Shown in pieces: positions 25,220 to 33,660 of a DNA stretch of 33,660 nucleotides; within the stretch, counting starts at the first letter, position 1, and each line of letters starts with the position of its first letter. The stretch comes from Flavobacteriales bacterium (GTDB lineage Bacteria; Bacteroidota; Bacteroidia; Flavobacteriales; UBA7430). The position numbers were made by a program, and so were the translations under genes. The notes beneath the pieces were generated by a model. It was not told the origin of the DNA. It did not search any database and saw only the letters and a program-made list of their open reading frames with translations. The stretch lies in assembly GCA_029247585.1 (NCBI GenBank), contig JAQWKY010000095.1:1-33660 (forward strand), written 5' to 3'.

Positions 25220-25879
25220 ATGCATGGAATGATTGAAGTGATAAGAGAACCGTCCCAGTCCAATTTGGCACTACTCCTTTTTTTAGGGATTATTTTCATA
25301 TATATATTTTTGCATAATAGCGATTCTAGGCGTTTTGTGTATTTTTTTCGTTCTCTCTACAACAAACAATATCAAATAAGTTACGGTAGATACAATAAAG
25401 TTTTAGATCTCTTTAATGTTCTTTTTTCTTTGTCGTCGATACTCTCTGCGTCCTTTTTGCTCAGTTTTTACATGGAGAACTGCTCAAGGACTCCCTATTT
25501 TGATTATTTGTACATAGATTCAGTAATTGTTATATTGTCTTACATAGGAATAAAATGGATTACACTTTTTCTCTTTTCTTTTTTAATTAAGCAACAAAAA
25601 ATATTTATTGAATTTAGCTCATTATCTGTGCACTATGCTAATTTATTTTTTTCACCCATTGCTGTTGCTTCGATGTACCTTTATCTTGTTGATTTGTACA
25701 CTTACGAATATTTAAGTGTTTTAATGTCAATGGCTTTAACCCTTTTAGTGGTGTCAAGAGTAAAAGTATTTGTTCGAATTACGGGGGGCAATTCTTTTGA
25801 GTTTTTCCATATTATTTTATACCTTTGCGTTTTCGAATTAGCGCCATTTTTGTGGTTGCTTTTTGGTTTAAATTGTTGA
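25220..25879 (+). CDS. DUF4271 integral membrane protein
   Basis: The 219-residue protein has about six hydrophobic segments, including LALLLFLGIIFIYIFLH, the LFNVLFSLSSILSASFLLSF block, SVIVILSYIGIKWITLFLF and the last FFHIILYLCVFELAPFLWLL. The RVKVFVRITGGNSFEFFHIILYLCVFE region is typical of DUF4271, a Bacteroidota-specific family of unknown function that commonly neighbours hemD. Here hemD follows after 60 bases. The true start may be the second Met (25229) because of the promoter position. It presumably lies in the inner membrane. No enzymatic motif is visible. Confidence 0.8.
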   Translation: MHGMIEVIREPSQSNLALLLFLGIIFIYIFLHNSDSRRFVYFFRSLYNKQYQISYGRYNKVLDLFNVLFSLSSILSASFLLSFYMENCSRTPYFDYLYIDSVIVILSYIGIKWITLFLFSFLIKQQKIFIEFSSLSVHYANLFFSPIAVASMYLYLVDLYTYEYLSVLMSMALTLLVVSRVKVFVRITGGNSFEFFHIILYLCVFELAPFLWLLFGLNC

Positions 25880-25939
25880 TTAGCAGACCCCAATTTAGCT
25901 GCTATATTTTGTAAAAAGAATACTTAAACGACAGAAGAT

Positions 25940-26686
25940 TTGAAAGTTAAAACGATTCTTGTTTCGCAGCCAGAACCTAAGAGTGATGCCTCTCCGTATC
26001 ATGATTTGGCCAGAAAGCAAAAGGTGAGTGTAGATTTCCGACCTTTCATACACGTTGAAGGAGTATCTGCTGCTGATGTTAGACAGCAGAAAGTCTCCTT
26101 TACCGAGCACACTGCTGTCATATTGACCAGTAGAAATGCTGTTGATCATTATTTCCGAGTGTGTGAAGAGATGAGATTTGATGTGCCTACTTCGATGAAG
26201 TATTTTTGTATGTCAGAGGCTATTGCGTTTTATTTGCAGAAGTACATTACCTACCGAAAGAGAAAAATATACTATGGGAAACAATTATTTGTTGACCTTA
26301 TTGACACCATAAAAAAGCATAAATCGGAGAACTTTTTGTTGCCTTCTTCAGATTTATTGAAACCGGTTATCCCTAAGCTTTTAGAAGATAACAAGATTAA
26401 TTACACCCGTGCTATTTTGTATAAAACAGTATGTAGCGATCTTTCCGATTTGGAAGACGTTTTTTATGATATTTTGGTGTTTTTCAGTCCTTCTGGGATT
26501 AAATCTTTGTTTCAGAATTTCCCAAATTTTGTTCAAAACAATACCCGTATCGCAGCTTTTGGACAAACAACGGTTAAGGCAGTTGCCGAGGCGGGTCTGA
26601 AAGTAAATATAGAAGCCCCTTCTGTAAAGGCTCCATCGATGACGATGGCACTTGAACAGTACATTAAGGATGTGAATAAAAAATAG
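25940..26686 (+). CDS. hemD: Uroporphyrinogen-III synthase
   Basis: The 248-residue cytoplasmic enzyme closes and inverts hydroxymethylbilane to uroporphyrinogen III, the branch point of haem and sirohaem synthesis. The start is a TTG: the frame is open only from 25928 and no ATG precedes the conserved MKVKTILVSQPEP opening. The two-domain fold is shown by FRPFIHVEGVSAADVR, the ILTSRNAVDHYFRV block, the linker IYYGKQLFVDLID, ILYKTVCSDL, and VFFSPSGIKSLFQNF with IAAFGQTTVKAVAEAG at the end. HemD is poorly conserved in general, but this is the usual Bacteroidota form. It ends just before a strong terminator. Confidence 0.88.
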   Translation: MKVKTILVSQPEPKSDASPYHDLARKQKVSVDFRPFIHVEGVSAADVRQQKVSFTEHTAVILTSRNAVDHYFRVCEEMRFDVPTSMKYFCMSEAIAFYLQKYITYRKRKIYYGKQLFVDLIDTIKKHKSENFLLPSSDLLKPVIPKLLEDNKINYTRAILYKTVCSDLSDLEDVFYDILVFFSPSGIKSLFQNFPNFVQNNTRIAAFGQTTVKAVAEAGLKVNIEAPSVKAPSMTMALEQYIKDVNKK

Positions 26687-26705
26687 TTTCTAAATCATTT
26701 CATTC

Positions 26706-26731
26706 AAAGGGCGATAAAATCGCCCTTTTTT
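26706..26731 (+). terminator. Rho-independent terminator after hemD
   Basis: AAAGGGCGAT (26706-26715) pairs perfectly with ATCGCCCTTT (26719-26728) around a 3-base AAA loop, and the T-run extends to 26731. It lies 20 bases after the hemD stop and separates DUF4271-hemD from rnpA. Confidence 0.9.
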
Positions 26732-26758
26732 ATTGTTTTTTTCTACATTTACAAAGCT

Positions 26759-27130
26759 ATGCGTCAAACCTTTCACAAGAACGAAAGATTAAGGAGTAAA
26801 GTTGTCTTAGAAGAATTAGTTACTCAAGGCAATTCTGTGAAAAAATACCCCTTTGTTTTGGTTTGGAAAAAGCTTGATGTAAAGCAAGAGTTTCCGATAA
26901 AAATTGCTTTTTCTGTTTCTAAAAAAAGATTTCCTTTAGCAGTAGACAGGAATGTAATGAAGCGGAGAATTACTGAAGTGTATCGGACAAACAAAGCAGA
27001 TTGGTACGATAAGCTCCCTAGCAATTATGCTTTATTACTCATTTACACTTCAAACAAAAAAATGAATACCATTGATCTTGAATCTAAACTAATATCGGTT
27101 TTTAATCGTTTTATAGTTGATGTTGAATAA
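26759..27130 (+). CDS. rnpA: Ribonuclease P protein component
   Basis: This 123-residue basic protein binds the RNase P RNA and helps it remove 5' leaders from pre-tRNA. The opening [16 protein letters not shown] and the Lys/Arg-rich [13 protein letters not shown] block (the RNR motif of the family) are visible, with [18 protein letters not shown] before it. It follows the hemD terminator and overlaps yidD by 11 bases. In many bacteria rnpA sits with rpmH near the origin; here rpmH is absent and hemD precedes it. Confidence 0.94.
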   Translation: MRQTFHKNERLRSKVVLEELVTQGNSVKKYPFVLVWKKLDVKQEFPIKIAFSVSKKRFPLAVDRNVMKRRITEVYRTNKADWYDKLPSNYALLLIYTSNKKMNTIDLESKLISVFNRFIVDVE

Positions 27131-27344
27131 GTTACTTAAACAAGGCCTTATCTTTTTGATCAAGGTATATCAAAAAGCCATTTCTCCTTGGACGCCAGTA
27201 GCATGTAGGTACGTGCCAAGTTGTTCTACCTATTCTATTGAGGCTTTTCAAAAACATGGCTTGTTGAAAGGTTTTACGCTAACAATTAAAAGAATCAGTT
27301 CCTGCCACCCTTGGGGTGGGAGTGGATATGATCCGGTTCCCTAA
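27120..27344 (+). CDS. yidD: Membrane protein insertion efficiency factor YidD
   Basis: The 74-residue protein, counted from the ATG at 27120 (a TTG directly before it is an alternative), overlaps the last 11 bases of rnpA. It has the YidD signature: an amphipathic start ([20 protein letters not shown]), then [19 protein letters not shown], and the final [15 protein letters not shown]. The three-Cys pattern and the PSCSxYxxEA motif are diagnostic. It is a peripheral inner-membrane protein that assists YidC-dependent insertion. The rnpA-yidD overlap is conserved widely, though yidC is not next to it here. Confidence 0.95.
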   Translation: MLNKLLKQGLIFLIKVYQKAISPWTPVACRYVPSCSTYSIEAFQKHGLLKGFTLTIKRISSCHPWGGSGYDPVP

Positions 27345-27355
27345 ATATTTTGAGG

Positions 27356-29014
27356 ATGAAGAAAGTAGTTAAAAAATTAGCTTTTTGGTTTGGCGTGGGA
27401 TTGATTTCTATCTCTTCATTTGCCTTTGTTTCGGGCTATTTTGAAGTCAGTAAGAATCTAGACATTTTCACCTCCTTGTTCAGAGAAGTAAACATCTATT
27501 ACGTTGATGAAACAAAGCCTGGAGAAATGATTGAAAAGGCAATTGATTCCATGCTCAAAGACCTAGACCCTTATACAACGTATATACCAGAGTCAGAGAT
27601 TGAAGATTTTCGTTTTCAAACGACGGGTCAATATGGAGGTATTGGTGCAACGATTCGAAAACGAGAAGACTATGTTATTATTTCTGAGCCCTATAAGGGT
27701 TTTCCAGCCGACAAGGCTGGACTAAAAGCAGGAGATAAATTACTAGAAATTGATGGGAAATCGGTAAAAGGGAAATCCACCCAGGATGTGAGTTCTGTAC
27801 TCAAGGGTCAACCAGGCGTTGAGGTAAACCTTCTCATCGAAAGACCCGGGACCAAAAAACACATTGAGAAAATATTCACGAGAGAAGAGGTAAAGGTAAA
27901 ATCTATACCCTACAAGGGAGTCGTTGCTGATGGGATTGGATATGTTCGCTTGAGAAGTTTTACCAGAAATTGCTCCAATGAAGTTAAAGAAGCAATTCTT
28001 GAACTCAAAGATGAAAACGAGTTGAAAGGCTTGGTTCTTGACCTTCGAAGTAACCCAGGGGGACTGTTGAACGAATCGGTAAACCTTTGCAATCTATTCA
28101 TAGACAAAGGGCAAGAAGTAGTTTCTACAAAAGGAAAGATTAAAGATTGGGAAAAATCATACAAGACCTCAAAAGATCCTTTGGACAGGGATTTGCCCTT
28201 GGTGGTACTCATAAATCAGAGCTCAGCGTCCGCTTCAGAAATTGTGTCGGGGACTATGCAGGATTTAGATCGTGGCGTTATCATAGGAAAAAAGAGCTTC
28301 GGGAAAGGTCTCGTTCAACAGACGCGTAAGTTGAGTTACAACTCACAACTAAAAGTTACGGTAGCAAAATATTACACGCCTAGTGGCAGATGTATTCAAG
28401 CACTTGATTATGCACACAGAAATGAGGATGGTAGTGTGGGGAAGGTTCCTGATTCCCTTAAAACATCCTTTCAAACTAAAAATGGCCGACTGGTATATGA
28501 TGGAGGGGGGGTAGACCCCGACATTGTGGTAGAAAAAGAGCTCTATGCTGAAATCTTGGGTAGCTTGGTTTCAAAACAATTGATATTTGATTATGCCACA
28601 AAATTTGTTCTAGAAAATGACACGATCGGTGCTCCAGGAGTCTATGAAATAGATGATGCTTTGTATGAAGATTTTGTATCCTTTTTATCCGACAAAGATT
28701 ATGAGTACGAGACGAGTACGGAGAAGGAATTGGCCGAATTGATTGAGCTAGCTGATGATGAGTATGCCGATTTTAAAGTTGATTTAGAAGACTTGCAGAA
28801 AAAGTTGTTGAGTTATAAGGAAGATGACATCCACAAGTATCAATCCGAAATTTCCGAGTTGATATTGAGTGAATTGATGACGCGTTACCATTACCAAGAA
28901 GGAAGGGTGATAGCATCCTTGGCAAACGACCCTGTGTTAGATGAGGCGATCTCGGTATTGAATGATAAGAGTCGTTATGAGAATATTTTAGTTAGAGGAG
29001 CAAAAAGTGAATAA
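27356..29014 (+). CDS. S41 family C-terminal processing peptidase (CtpA/Prc-like)
   Basis: Starting at the ATG at 27356 gives 552 residues; a TTG two codons earlier is possible. A signal anchor or signal peptide (FWFGVGLISISSFAFVSG) leads to the periplasm. A helical cap includes LDPYTTYIPESE. A PDZ domain (about 93-180) shows GGIGATI and KAGLKAGDKLLEIDGKSV. The S41 core has GYVRLRSF, DLRSNPGGLL and the Ser/Lys dyad at Ser292 (NQSSASASEIV) and Lys317 (KKSFGKGLVQQ), 25 residues apart as in CtpA. It trims exported proteins at their C-termini. A ~130-residue C-terminal helical extension is typical of the Bacteroidota members. The stop overlaps the next gene by 8 bases. Confidence 0.93.
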   Translation: MKKVVKKLAFWFGVGLISISSFAFVSGYFEVSKNLDIFTSLFREVNIYYVDETKPGEMIEKAIDSMLKDLDPYTTYIPESEIEDFRFQTTGQYGGIGATIRKREDYVIISEPYKGFPADKAGLKAGDKLLEIDGKSVKGKSTQDVSSVLKGQPGVEVNLLIERPGTKKHIEKIFTREEVKVKSIPYKGVVADGIGYVRLRSFTRNCSNEVKEAILELKDENELKGLVLDLRSNPGGLLNESVNLCNLFIDKGQEVVSTKGKIKDWEKSYKTSKDPLDRDLPLVVLINQSSASASEIVSGTMQDLDRGVIIGKKSFGKGLVQQTRKLSYNSQLKVTVAKYYTPSGRCIQALDYAHRNEDGSVGKVPDSLKTSFQTKNGRLVYDGGGVDPDIVVEKELYAEILGSLVSKQLIFDYATKFVLENDTIGAPGVYEIDDALYEDFVSFLSDKDYEYETSTEKELAELIELADDEYADFKVDLEDLQKKLLSYKEDDIHKYQSEISELILSELMTRYHYQEGRVIASLANDPVLDEAISVLNDKSRYENILVRGAKSE

Positions 29015-30221
29015 AGAAAAGAATAACTACACCCAATATTATTTTTATGCGAGTATAAGTTTAGTCATAGGACTACTTACTCAGGATTTTTTTAAGATTC
29101 CATTAACGGGGGGGCTTATTGCCATTGGGTTAACTTGGATCTTTAGCTTTTCATACAAGGAAAAACTTAAGAATATACTTAAAGATCCTTTAGCTATATC
29201 TCTCATGCTTTATTATCTTCTTCATTTGTTCAGCATGACTTATACTGACAATATCGCTGAAGGGTGGAACGATGTTCTCTTAAAGATTTCTATTTTTTTA
29301 CTTCCCTTATTTATGATGAGTACCTCTTTTATTTCTGGTCAAAAACGATTTCAGATATTGAAGATTTTTGCATTGTTAATGATGCTGATGGCTGCCTCTG
29401 ATCTAATTTTATCTTTTCTAGATTATAATGAAAGCGGAAGTTCAAAAGTCTTTTTTTATGTAGGCCTTACTCATTTTTTGCCTAGGCAACCTCATTACGT
29501 TTCCTGGTATTATTCCATGGCACTATTCATTTCTTTGTATCAGATCTTAAGGGGTAGTAATAAAAAGCTTTTATGGGCTCTTGGTGCAGGTTTACTTTTA
29601 GTTTCTCTGATACTCTTAACAAGTCGGGCTTTTTACATTGCCTTCACATTTGTCTTTATAGTAAGTGTTGTAAAAGCTTTTAGGTCGTCTATTTTGTCAA
29701 AACAAACTTTACGAGTGGTAATTTTAGCTTTGGGATTATTTATCATTGGGATAATTTCTATACCGAATACAAGTTCACGTATTATTGATGCTAAAAATGA
29801 GGTAAAAAGTCTCATGGGGACCTCATCTAAGTACACGAATCCGAGAGTACATTTGTGGGAGCATGGGGTTCAATTAATTGTTGAAAACCCCCTTTTGGGT
29901 CTTGGTGTAGGAGATGCTCGAGAAGCATTAACAAAAACTTTTGAAGAAATTAGACCTAATTTCTTCAGATACAATTTCAATTTCCATAACCAATACCTTC
30001 AGTCCTGGGCAGAGGTGGGAATATTGGGCGTTTTACTTCTGATTTTCTTGATGATCAGGCCTTTTTCCCAAAAAGATCAGCATCCCTTATTTTTGATTTT
30101 TTTGGGATTAACTCTGATTGGATTTTTGACGGAGAGTATGCTTGAAAGGCAAGCCGGTGTTCTGTTTTTTGCTTTTATGTACCCCTTGTTGTCTGGCTTA
30201 AAGCCAAAAAAGGTAGAGTAA
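29007..30221 (+). CDS. O-antigen ligase/polymerase-family membrane protein
   Basis: The 404-residue protein starts with a GTG lying inside the end of the S41 gene, so translation is probably coupled. It has about ten or eleven hydrophobic segments. The large loop before the last helices holds PRVHLWEHGVQLIVENPLLGLGVGD and NFHNQYLQSWAEVGILGVLL, the hallmark block of the Wzy_C/O-antigen ligase family, with its conserved His in FHNQYL. Family members join or polymerise lipid-linked glycans at the periplasmic face of the inner membrane. No other polysaccharide gene is nearby, so the glycan is unknown, and WaaL versus Wzy cannot be told apart by sequence. Confidence 0.85.
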   Translation: MNKEKNNYTQYYFYASISLVIGLLTQDFFKIPLTGGLIAIGLTWIFSFSYKEKLKNILKDPLAISLMLYYLLHLFSMTYTDNIAEGWNDVLLKISIFLLPLFMMSTSFISGQKRFQILKIFALLMMLMAASDLILSFLDYNESGSSKVFFYVGLTHFLPRQPHYVSWYYSMALFISLYQILRGSNKKLLWALGAGLLLVSLILLTSRAFYIAFTFVFIVSVVKAFRSSILSKQTLRVVILALGLFIIGIISIPNTSSRIIDAKNEVKSLMGTSSKYTNPRVHLWEHGVQLIVENPLLGLGVGDAREALTKTFEEIRPNFFRYNFNFHNQYLQSWAEVGILGVLLLIFLMIRPFSQKDQHPLFLIFLGLTLIGFLTESMLERQAGVLFFAFMYPLLSGLKPKKVE

Positions 30222-30251
30222 CTTGAAATTTTTTGTGGATTTAATAGAGTC

Positions 30252-32708
30252 TTATTCCTGTAGGAAGACTCGTTTAACCCTTTGGGATACATTCGTTAGT
30301 ATTTCATAGGGAATCGTGTTGAGTGTATTTGCCATATCATGAATATGATTTTGCGTATTCCATATGGTGACTTCATCACCTTCTTTTGCATCTATATTCC
30401 TTAGATCAATCATGCACATATCCATACATACATTCCCTATAATAGCGGCTTTTTCATCTTGTATAAAAACGTGCCCCTTACCATTACTTAAGCCTCTATT
30501 TAAGCCATCTGCATAACCGATTGGAATTATTCCAATGCGAATGTTTTTGTCGGCATAGTAAGCCCGGTTGTAACCAATACTTTCACCTTTAGGGACTTCT
30601 TTAATTTGTGAGATTACAGATTTTAGGGCGCTACAGTTTTGAAGTTTTTCAGAGCCAATTCCATACAATCCAATGCCCAATCGTACCATATCGAATTGAG
30701 CTTCTGGATAATTAAGGATTCCTGAAGAATTCAAAATGTGTTTGAGGAAAGGAGTTTTTATATAAGACGCTATTTCTTCGCACATGGAAGAAAACAGACT
30801 AATTTGAGCTTTCGTAAAGCTTCTGTCCTTTGGGTTCTCACTACTTGCCAAATGACTGAATGCGGATGCAAGAGAGAGCTCTTTTTGTTTTACCCACCAG
30901 GAACAGACATCTTTAATTTCTGATTTTTCGAAGCCTAATCTCCACATCCCAGTATCTAACTTTAGGTGTACAGGATAGTTTTTTAGGTTTCTTTTTTCCA
31001 ATTCACCCTGCAATAATTTTAGTTGTTTGAAACTGTATATTTCAGGTTCTAAGCAATGTTCGATGAGTTGTGTAAACTGAGAGCTGTCTGGATTGAGAAC
31101 CATTATACGGGTTCGGATCCCTTTTTTTCTCAGAGCAATACCTTCGTCTACATAAGCAACTGCTAAGTAGTCGGCATTGTGGTATTCCAAATGATGTGCG
31201 ATTTCATAGGTTCCGTTTCCGTAGGAAAAGGCTTTTACAATCACCATCACTTTGGTTTCTTTTTTCAGTAAACTCTTGAAATAATGATAGTTTTCTGATA
31301 GGGCATTTAAGTTAACCTCTAAAACCGTTTCATGATTTTTATGCTCTAAAACCTTAGCAATTTTTTCAAATTGAAACCTCCTAGCCCCTTTGAGCAAGAT
31401 GGCAGATTTCTCGAGGTTTATGCTTGGTAGGTTTGCGATGAATTCTTCTGTGTCTTTATAGCAGTAACAGCCTGAAAATAGACTCGAAAATTCTAAAAAG
31501 TTCGTTCCAACACCTATGACTTGTTCAATTCCATAACTCTGCAATAGCTTTGATAATTTGGAAAAAAGTTCAGTATTGGGTATTCCTGTTTCATCAAGAT
31601 CAGATAAGATGGCAATTTTTTTAGCATTTCCACTTTGTTGTTGTAAAAAATCGAGCGCAATAATTAGCGAATCAAGGTCTGAGCTGTAAGCATCATTAAT
31701 CAGCAGACTATTGCCTTTAGCTTCTTTGAGTTCCAAACGCATCGCTAAAGACTGAAGTTTCATAAGTCCATTTTGTATTTCCAGTTCATCAAGGTTTAAG
31801 ATGAGTAGGGTACAAATAAGATGTAGGCAGTTCTCAATGGAAGCCTCATCTTTAAACGGAATGAAAAATACGTTTTCAGTATTCTTATGAATGACCTTGA
31901 GAATGGATTGATTACCATCTTGCTTGATGTCTTTAACGAAAAGAAAAGCCGAAGCATCTTTTCTTGACCAAGCAATCAGATTAGGAATGTTTCCTGATGA
32001 AATGACGTCGTGAATCACGCGGTGATCCTTGCAGTAAATTAGTGTTTCGGTTTCAGAAAAAAGTTTCATTTTTTCTCTGACCTTTTCTTCTAGTGAGGTG
32101 AAATTTTCTGAATGCGCTTGTCCAATATTGGTGAAAACCCCTAGGCTTGGCTGAATGATTTTTTGAAGATTTCCCATTTCTCCCTTTTGAGAAATTCCTG
32201 CTTCAAAAAGCCCGATTTCATCTCCTTCTTTGAATCCTAGGACGGATATACATACGCCTACTTGAGAGTTGTAACTTTTTGGGTTTTTACAAATTTTATA
32301 TCGGTTTTGTAGACAGCTGTTCAGCCATTCTTTGACGATCGTTTTTCCGTTGCTTCCCGTAATTCCTATGGTAGGAATTTGAAACGCTAATCGATGATTT
32401 TGACTGATGTTTTGGAAGGCTGTGAGGGTGTCATTAACAATTAAGAAATTTCCCTCTGGGAAATCAGTGGTTTTAAATTCAGCACGACTGATTAAAAAGT
32501 TTCGAAAACCTTTTTGATAGAGCTCATGAATAAACTGATGGCCGTCGTGATGAGGCCCTTGAAGGGCAACAAACAGATGATTTTTGTGATGTTTTGCTTT
32601 TCTGCTATCAATAACTAACTGAAGAATAGTTTCTTCAGAATTGACACCTTTAAATTGCGCATTGCAAAAAAGTGCTAATTGTTTTATCGTGTAGGAAAAA
32701 CCAGTCAT
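30252..32708 (-). CDS. MurF-alanine racemase fusion (UDP-MurNAc-tripeptide:D-Ala-D-Ala ligase / Alr)
   Basis: The 818-residue bifunctional enzyme joins two steps of peptidoglycan precursor synthesis. Residues 1 to about 455 are a MurF-type Mur ligase: P-loop GITGSNGKT (114-122), KNPKSYNSQVG, the GLFEAGISQKGEM segment and NIGQAH. Residues from about 463 are a fold-type III alanine racemase. The PLP lysine is Lys492 (VKAFSYGNG), DTGMWRLGF follows, and the catalytic Tyr is in IGYNRAYY (Tyr713), before IPIGYADG. Alanine racemase makes D-alanine, which Ddl joins to D-Ala-D-Ala, the MurF substrate. The fusion is well known in Bacteroidota. It starts 3 bases after the tdk stop, so both are probably one transcript. 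Confidence 0.96.
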   Translation of the reverse strand: MTGFSYTIKQLALFCNAQFKGVNSEETILQLVIDSRKAKHHKNHLFVALQGPHHDGHQFIHELYQKGFRNFLISRAEFKTTDFPEGNFLIVNDTLTAFQNISQNHRLAFQIPTIGITGSNGKTIVKEWLNSCLQNRYKICKNPKSYNSQVGVCISVLGFKEGDEIGLFEAGISQKGEMGNLQKIIQPSLGVFTNIGQAHSENFTSLEEKVREKMKLFSETETLIYCKDHRVIHDVISSGNIPNLIAWSRKDASAFLFVKDIKQDGNQSILKVIHKNTENVFFIPFKDEASIENCLHLICTLLILNLDELEIQNGLMKLQSLAMRLELKEAKGNSLLINDAYSSDLDSLIIALDFLQQQSGNAKKIAILSDLDETGIPNTELFSKLSKLLQSYGIEQVIGVGTNFLEFSSLFSGCYCYKDTEEFIANLPSINLEKSAILLKGARRFQFEKIAKVLEHKNHETVLEVNLNALSENYHYFKSLLKKETKVMVIVKAFSYGNGTYEIAHHLEYHNADYLAVAYVDEGIALRKKGIRTRIMVLNPDSSQFTQLIEHCLEPEIYSFKQLKLLQGELEKRNLKNYPVHLKLDTGMWRLGFEKSEIKDVCSWWVKQKELSLASAFSHLASSENPKDRSFTKAQISLFSSMCEEIASYIKTPFLKHILNSSGILNYPEAQFDMVRLGIGLYGIGSEKLQNCSALKSVISQIKEVPKGESIGYNRAYYADKNIRIGIIPIGYADGLNRGLSNGKGHVFIQDEKAAIIGNVCMDMCMIDLRNIDAKEGDEVTIWNTQNHIHDMANTLNTIPYEILTNVSQRVKRVFLQE

Positions 32709-32711
32709 TAA

Positions 32712-33287
32712 CTATGAATTCTTCTTTAAAAAGCAAGATCGGCATAGCGCTTCATATCCTTCTTGTTCCCCTAAATGTACTAAATCTTTTGAAGCTACAA
32801 TTCGGTTAGAATGAATGGCCAGATCACCACAATCAACACAAATCGCATGAATCTTAGATACGTATTCAGCTGTAGCCATTAAATGAGGTATAGGACCAAA
32901 AGGATTCCCAAGATAATCCATATCAAGTCCTGCAACGATGACGCGAATACCTCTGTTTGCAAGTGCTGAGCAAACGGCAGGAAGTTCATCATCAAAAAAT
33001 TGAGCTTCATCGATTCCAATAACATCTACATCATTAGCTAAAAGCAAAATGTTGGCTGACGAAGGTACGGGTGTAGAATTTACTTCATTCGCATCGTGAG
33101 AGATGACTTTTTCTTCGTCATAGCGAGTGTCTACAGCAGGTTTAAATATTTCTACCTTCTGCTTGGCATATTGTGCTCTTTTTAGCCGACGAATGAGTTC
33201 TTCTGTTTTACCCGAAAACATAGAACCGCAAATGACTTCTACCCAGCCTTTACTTTGTTTATTACTATCGGGAGTTTCCAGAAACAT
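32712..33287 (-). CDS. tdk: Thymidine kinase
   Basis: The 191-residue type II thymidine kinase phosphorylates thymidine with ATP in the salvage pathway. The P-loop is GSMFSGKT (21-28), the catalytic Glu94 lies in IGIDEAQFF, and FKPAVDTRY contributes to nucleotide binding. Four cysteines (150, 153, 182, 185) in CVDCG and CRSC form the structural zinc site, so the enzyme looks intact. A -7 element lies 19 bases upstream. The murF-alr gene follows after 3 bases. Confidence 0.96.
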   Translation of the reverse strand: MFLETPDSNKQSKGWVEVICGSMFSGKTEELIRRLKRAQYAKQKVEIFKPAVDTRYDEEKVISHDANEVNSTPVPSSANILLLANDVDVIGIDEAQFFDDELPAVCSALANRGIRVIVAGLDMDYLGNPFGPIPHLMATAEYVSKIHAICVDCGDLAIHSNRIVASKDLVHLGEQEGYEALCRSCFLKKNS

Positions 33288-33306
33288 TTCGTTGTTGTTG
33301 TTTAAA

Positions 33307-33314
33307 CAAATCTA
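33307..33314 (-). promoter_or_regulatory. -7 element for tdk/murF-alr
   Basis: On the minus strand TAGATTTG matches TAnnTTTG exactly and ends 19 bases before the tdk ATG at 33287. A -33 TTG is not obvious. The region also lies ahead of the divergent rsmI. Confidence 0.5.
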
Positions 33315-33372
33315 ATAAAATCAATGCGTTCCACGCTATTTTTACTTAATTTGTTTGGGTAAAGTAAAGGCT

Positions 33373-33660
33373 ATGTCAAAACTGTATTTGGTTCCAACAC
33401 CGATTGGGAACCTAGAAGATATTACACTGCGTGCGATTCGTATTCTTGAGGAATCTGATTTGATTTTGGCTGAAGACACACGTACTTCCGGAAAACTATT
33501 AAAGCATCTTGACGTAAGTACAAACATGCAGTCTTTTCACTTGCACCATGAGCATAAAGTGCTCGATAGAATCATTGTGAAGTTGAAAATGGGAAGTCAA
33601 ATAGCCCTCCTTTCAGATGCAGGACCGCCTGGTATATCTGACCCTGGTTTTTTGTGGGTT
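33373..33660 (+). CDS. rsmI: 16S rRNA (cytidine-1402-2'-O)-methyltransferase RsmI, 3' truncated
   Basis: The ATG at 33373 opens a frame that runs to the end of the window (96 codons seen; the full protein is usually 220-290). The opening MSKLYLVPTPIGNLEDITLRA and the ILEESDLILAEDTRTSGKLL block are the signature of RsmI. A LLSDAGPPGISDPG segment follows. All belong to the tetrapyrrole methylase fold that binds SAM. The enzyme methylates the ribose of C1402 in the 16S rRNA decoding centre. It is divergent from tdk across 85 bases. Confidence 0.93.
   Translation, partial: MSKLYLVPTPIGNLEDITLRAIRILEESDLILAEDTRTSGKLLKHLDVSTNMQSFHLHHEHKVLDRIIVKLKMGSQIALLSDAGPPGISDPGFLWV

Noticed and set aside
1-33660. 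CRISPR arrays, tRNA/rRNA genes, insertion sequences, phage or toxin-antitoxin genes
   Set aside because: Looked for by eye on both strands; no regularly spaced repeats, cloverleaf-like sequence, transposase or integrase motif was found.

Overview
The window reads as a chromosomal segment of a Bacteroidota bacterium, most likely order Flavobacteriales. The grounds are type IX secretion (T9SS) C-terminal sorting domains, Bacteroidota-type -7 promoter elements (TAnnTTTG) ahead of several genes, the MurF-alanine racemase fusion, S46 dipeptidyl peptidase, DUF4271 and DUF4286 proteins, a short homogentisate dioxygenase, and a DNA that is AT-rich overall. The exact genus cannot be told from the sequence.

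Bases 1 to about 5,700 are accessory. They hold the C-terminal part of a secreted M43 metalloprotease with a T9SS tail, a small lipocalin-like lipoprotein, a stranded T9SS sorting-domain remnant, an unrecognised fragment, a META-like protein, and an ~815-residue lipoprotein with a deacetylase-like C-terminal half. The last is interrupted by a one-base frameshift at an A7 run. This stretch looks more AT-rich and more decayed than the rest.

Bases 5,720 to 11,381 are about peptides and amino acids. A DPP7-like S46 peptidase (+) converges, over a shared terminator, on a minus-strand run of short-chain threonine dehydrogenase, cysS and an M28 glutaminyl cyclase-like lipoprotein. Bases 11,603 to 13,925 are the tyrosine-degradation pair hmgA-hppD behind a recognisable promoter.

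Bases 13,970 to 21,064 form a long minus-strand cluster, read from serS: coiled-coil lipoprotein, TPR protein, DUF4286 protein, rsmA, mgtE and probably a 2-hydroxyacid dehydrogenase. Several members overlap or abut, so they are probably co-transcribed. The lipoprotein/TPR pair is the least understood part. A DUF998-like membrane protein, an RprXY-like two-component pair and a glutaryl-CoA dehydrogenase-like enzyme follow, all on the minus strand.

Bases 25,220 to 30,221 (+) carry a DUF4271 membrane protein, hemD, rnpA, yidD, an S41 processing protease and an O-antigen ligase-family protein. From 30,252 to 33,287 (-) lie the murF-alr fusion and tdk. The divergent rsmI (+) runs off the right edge. 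Most of the window is ordinary core genome. I see no CRISPR array, transposase, phage, tRNA or rRNA, and no complete undescribed system. The best leads are the frameshifted lipoprotein locus, the stranded sorting-domain remnant, and the serS-linked lipoprotein/TPR pair.
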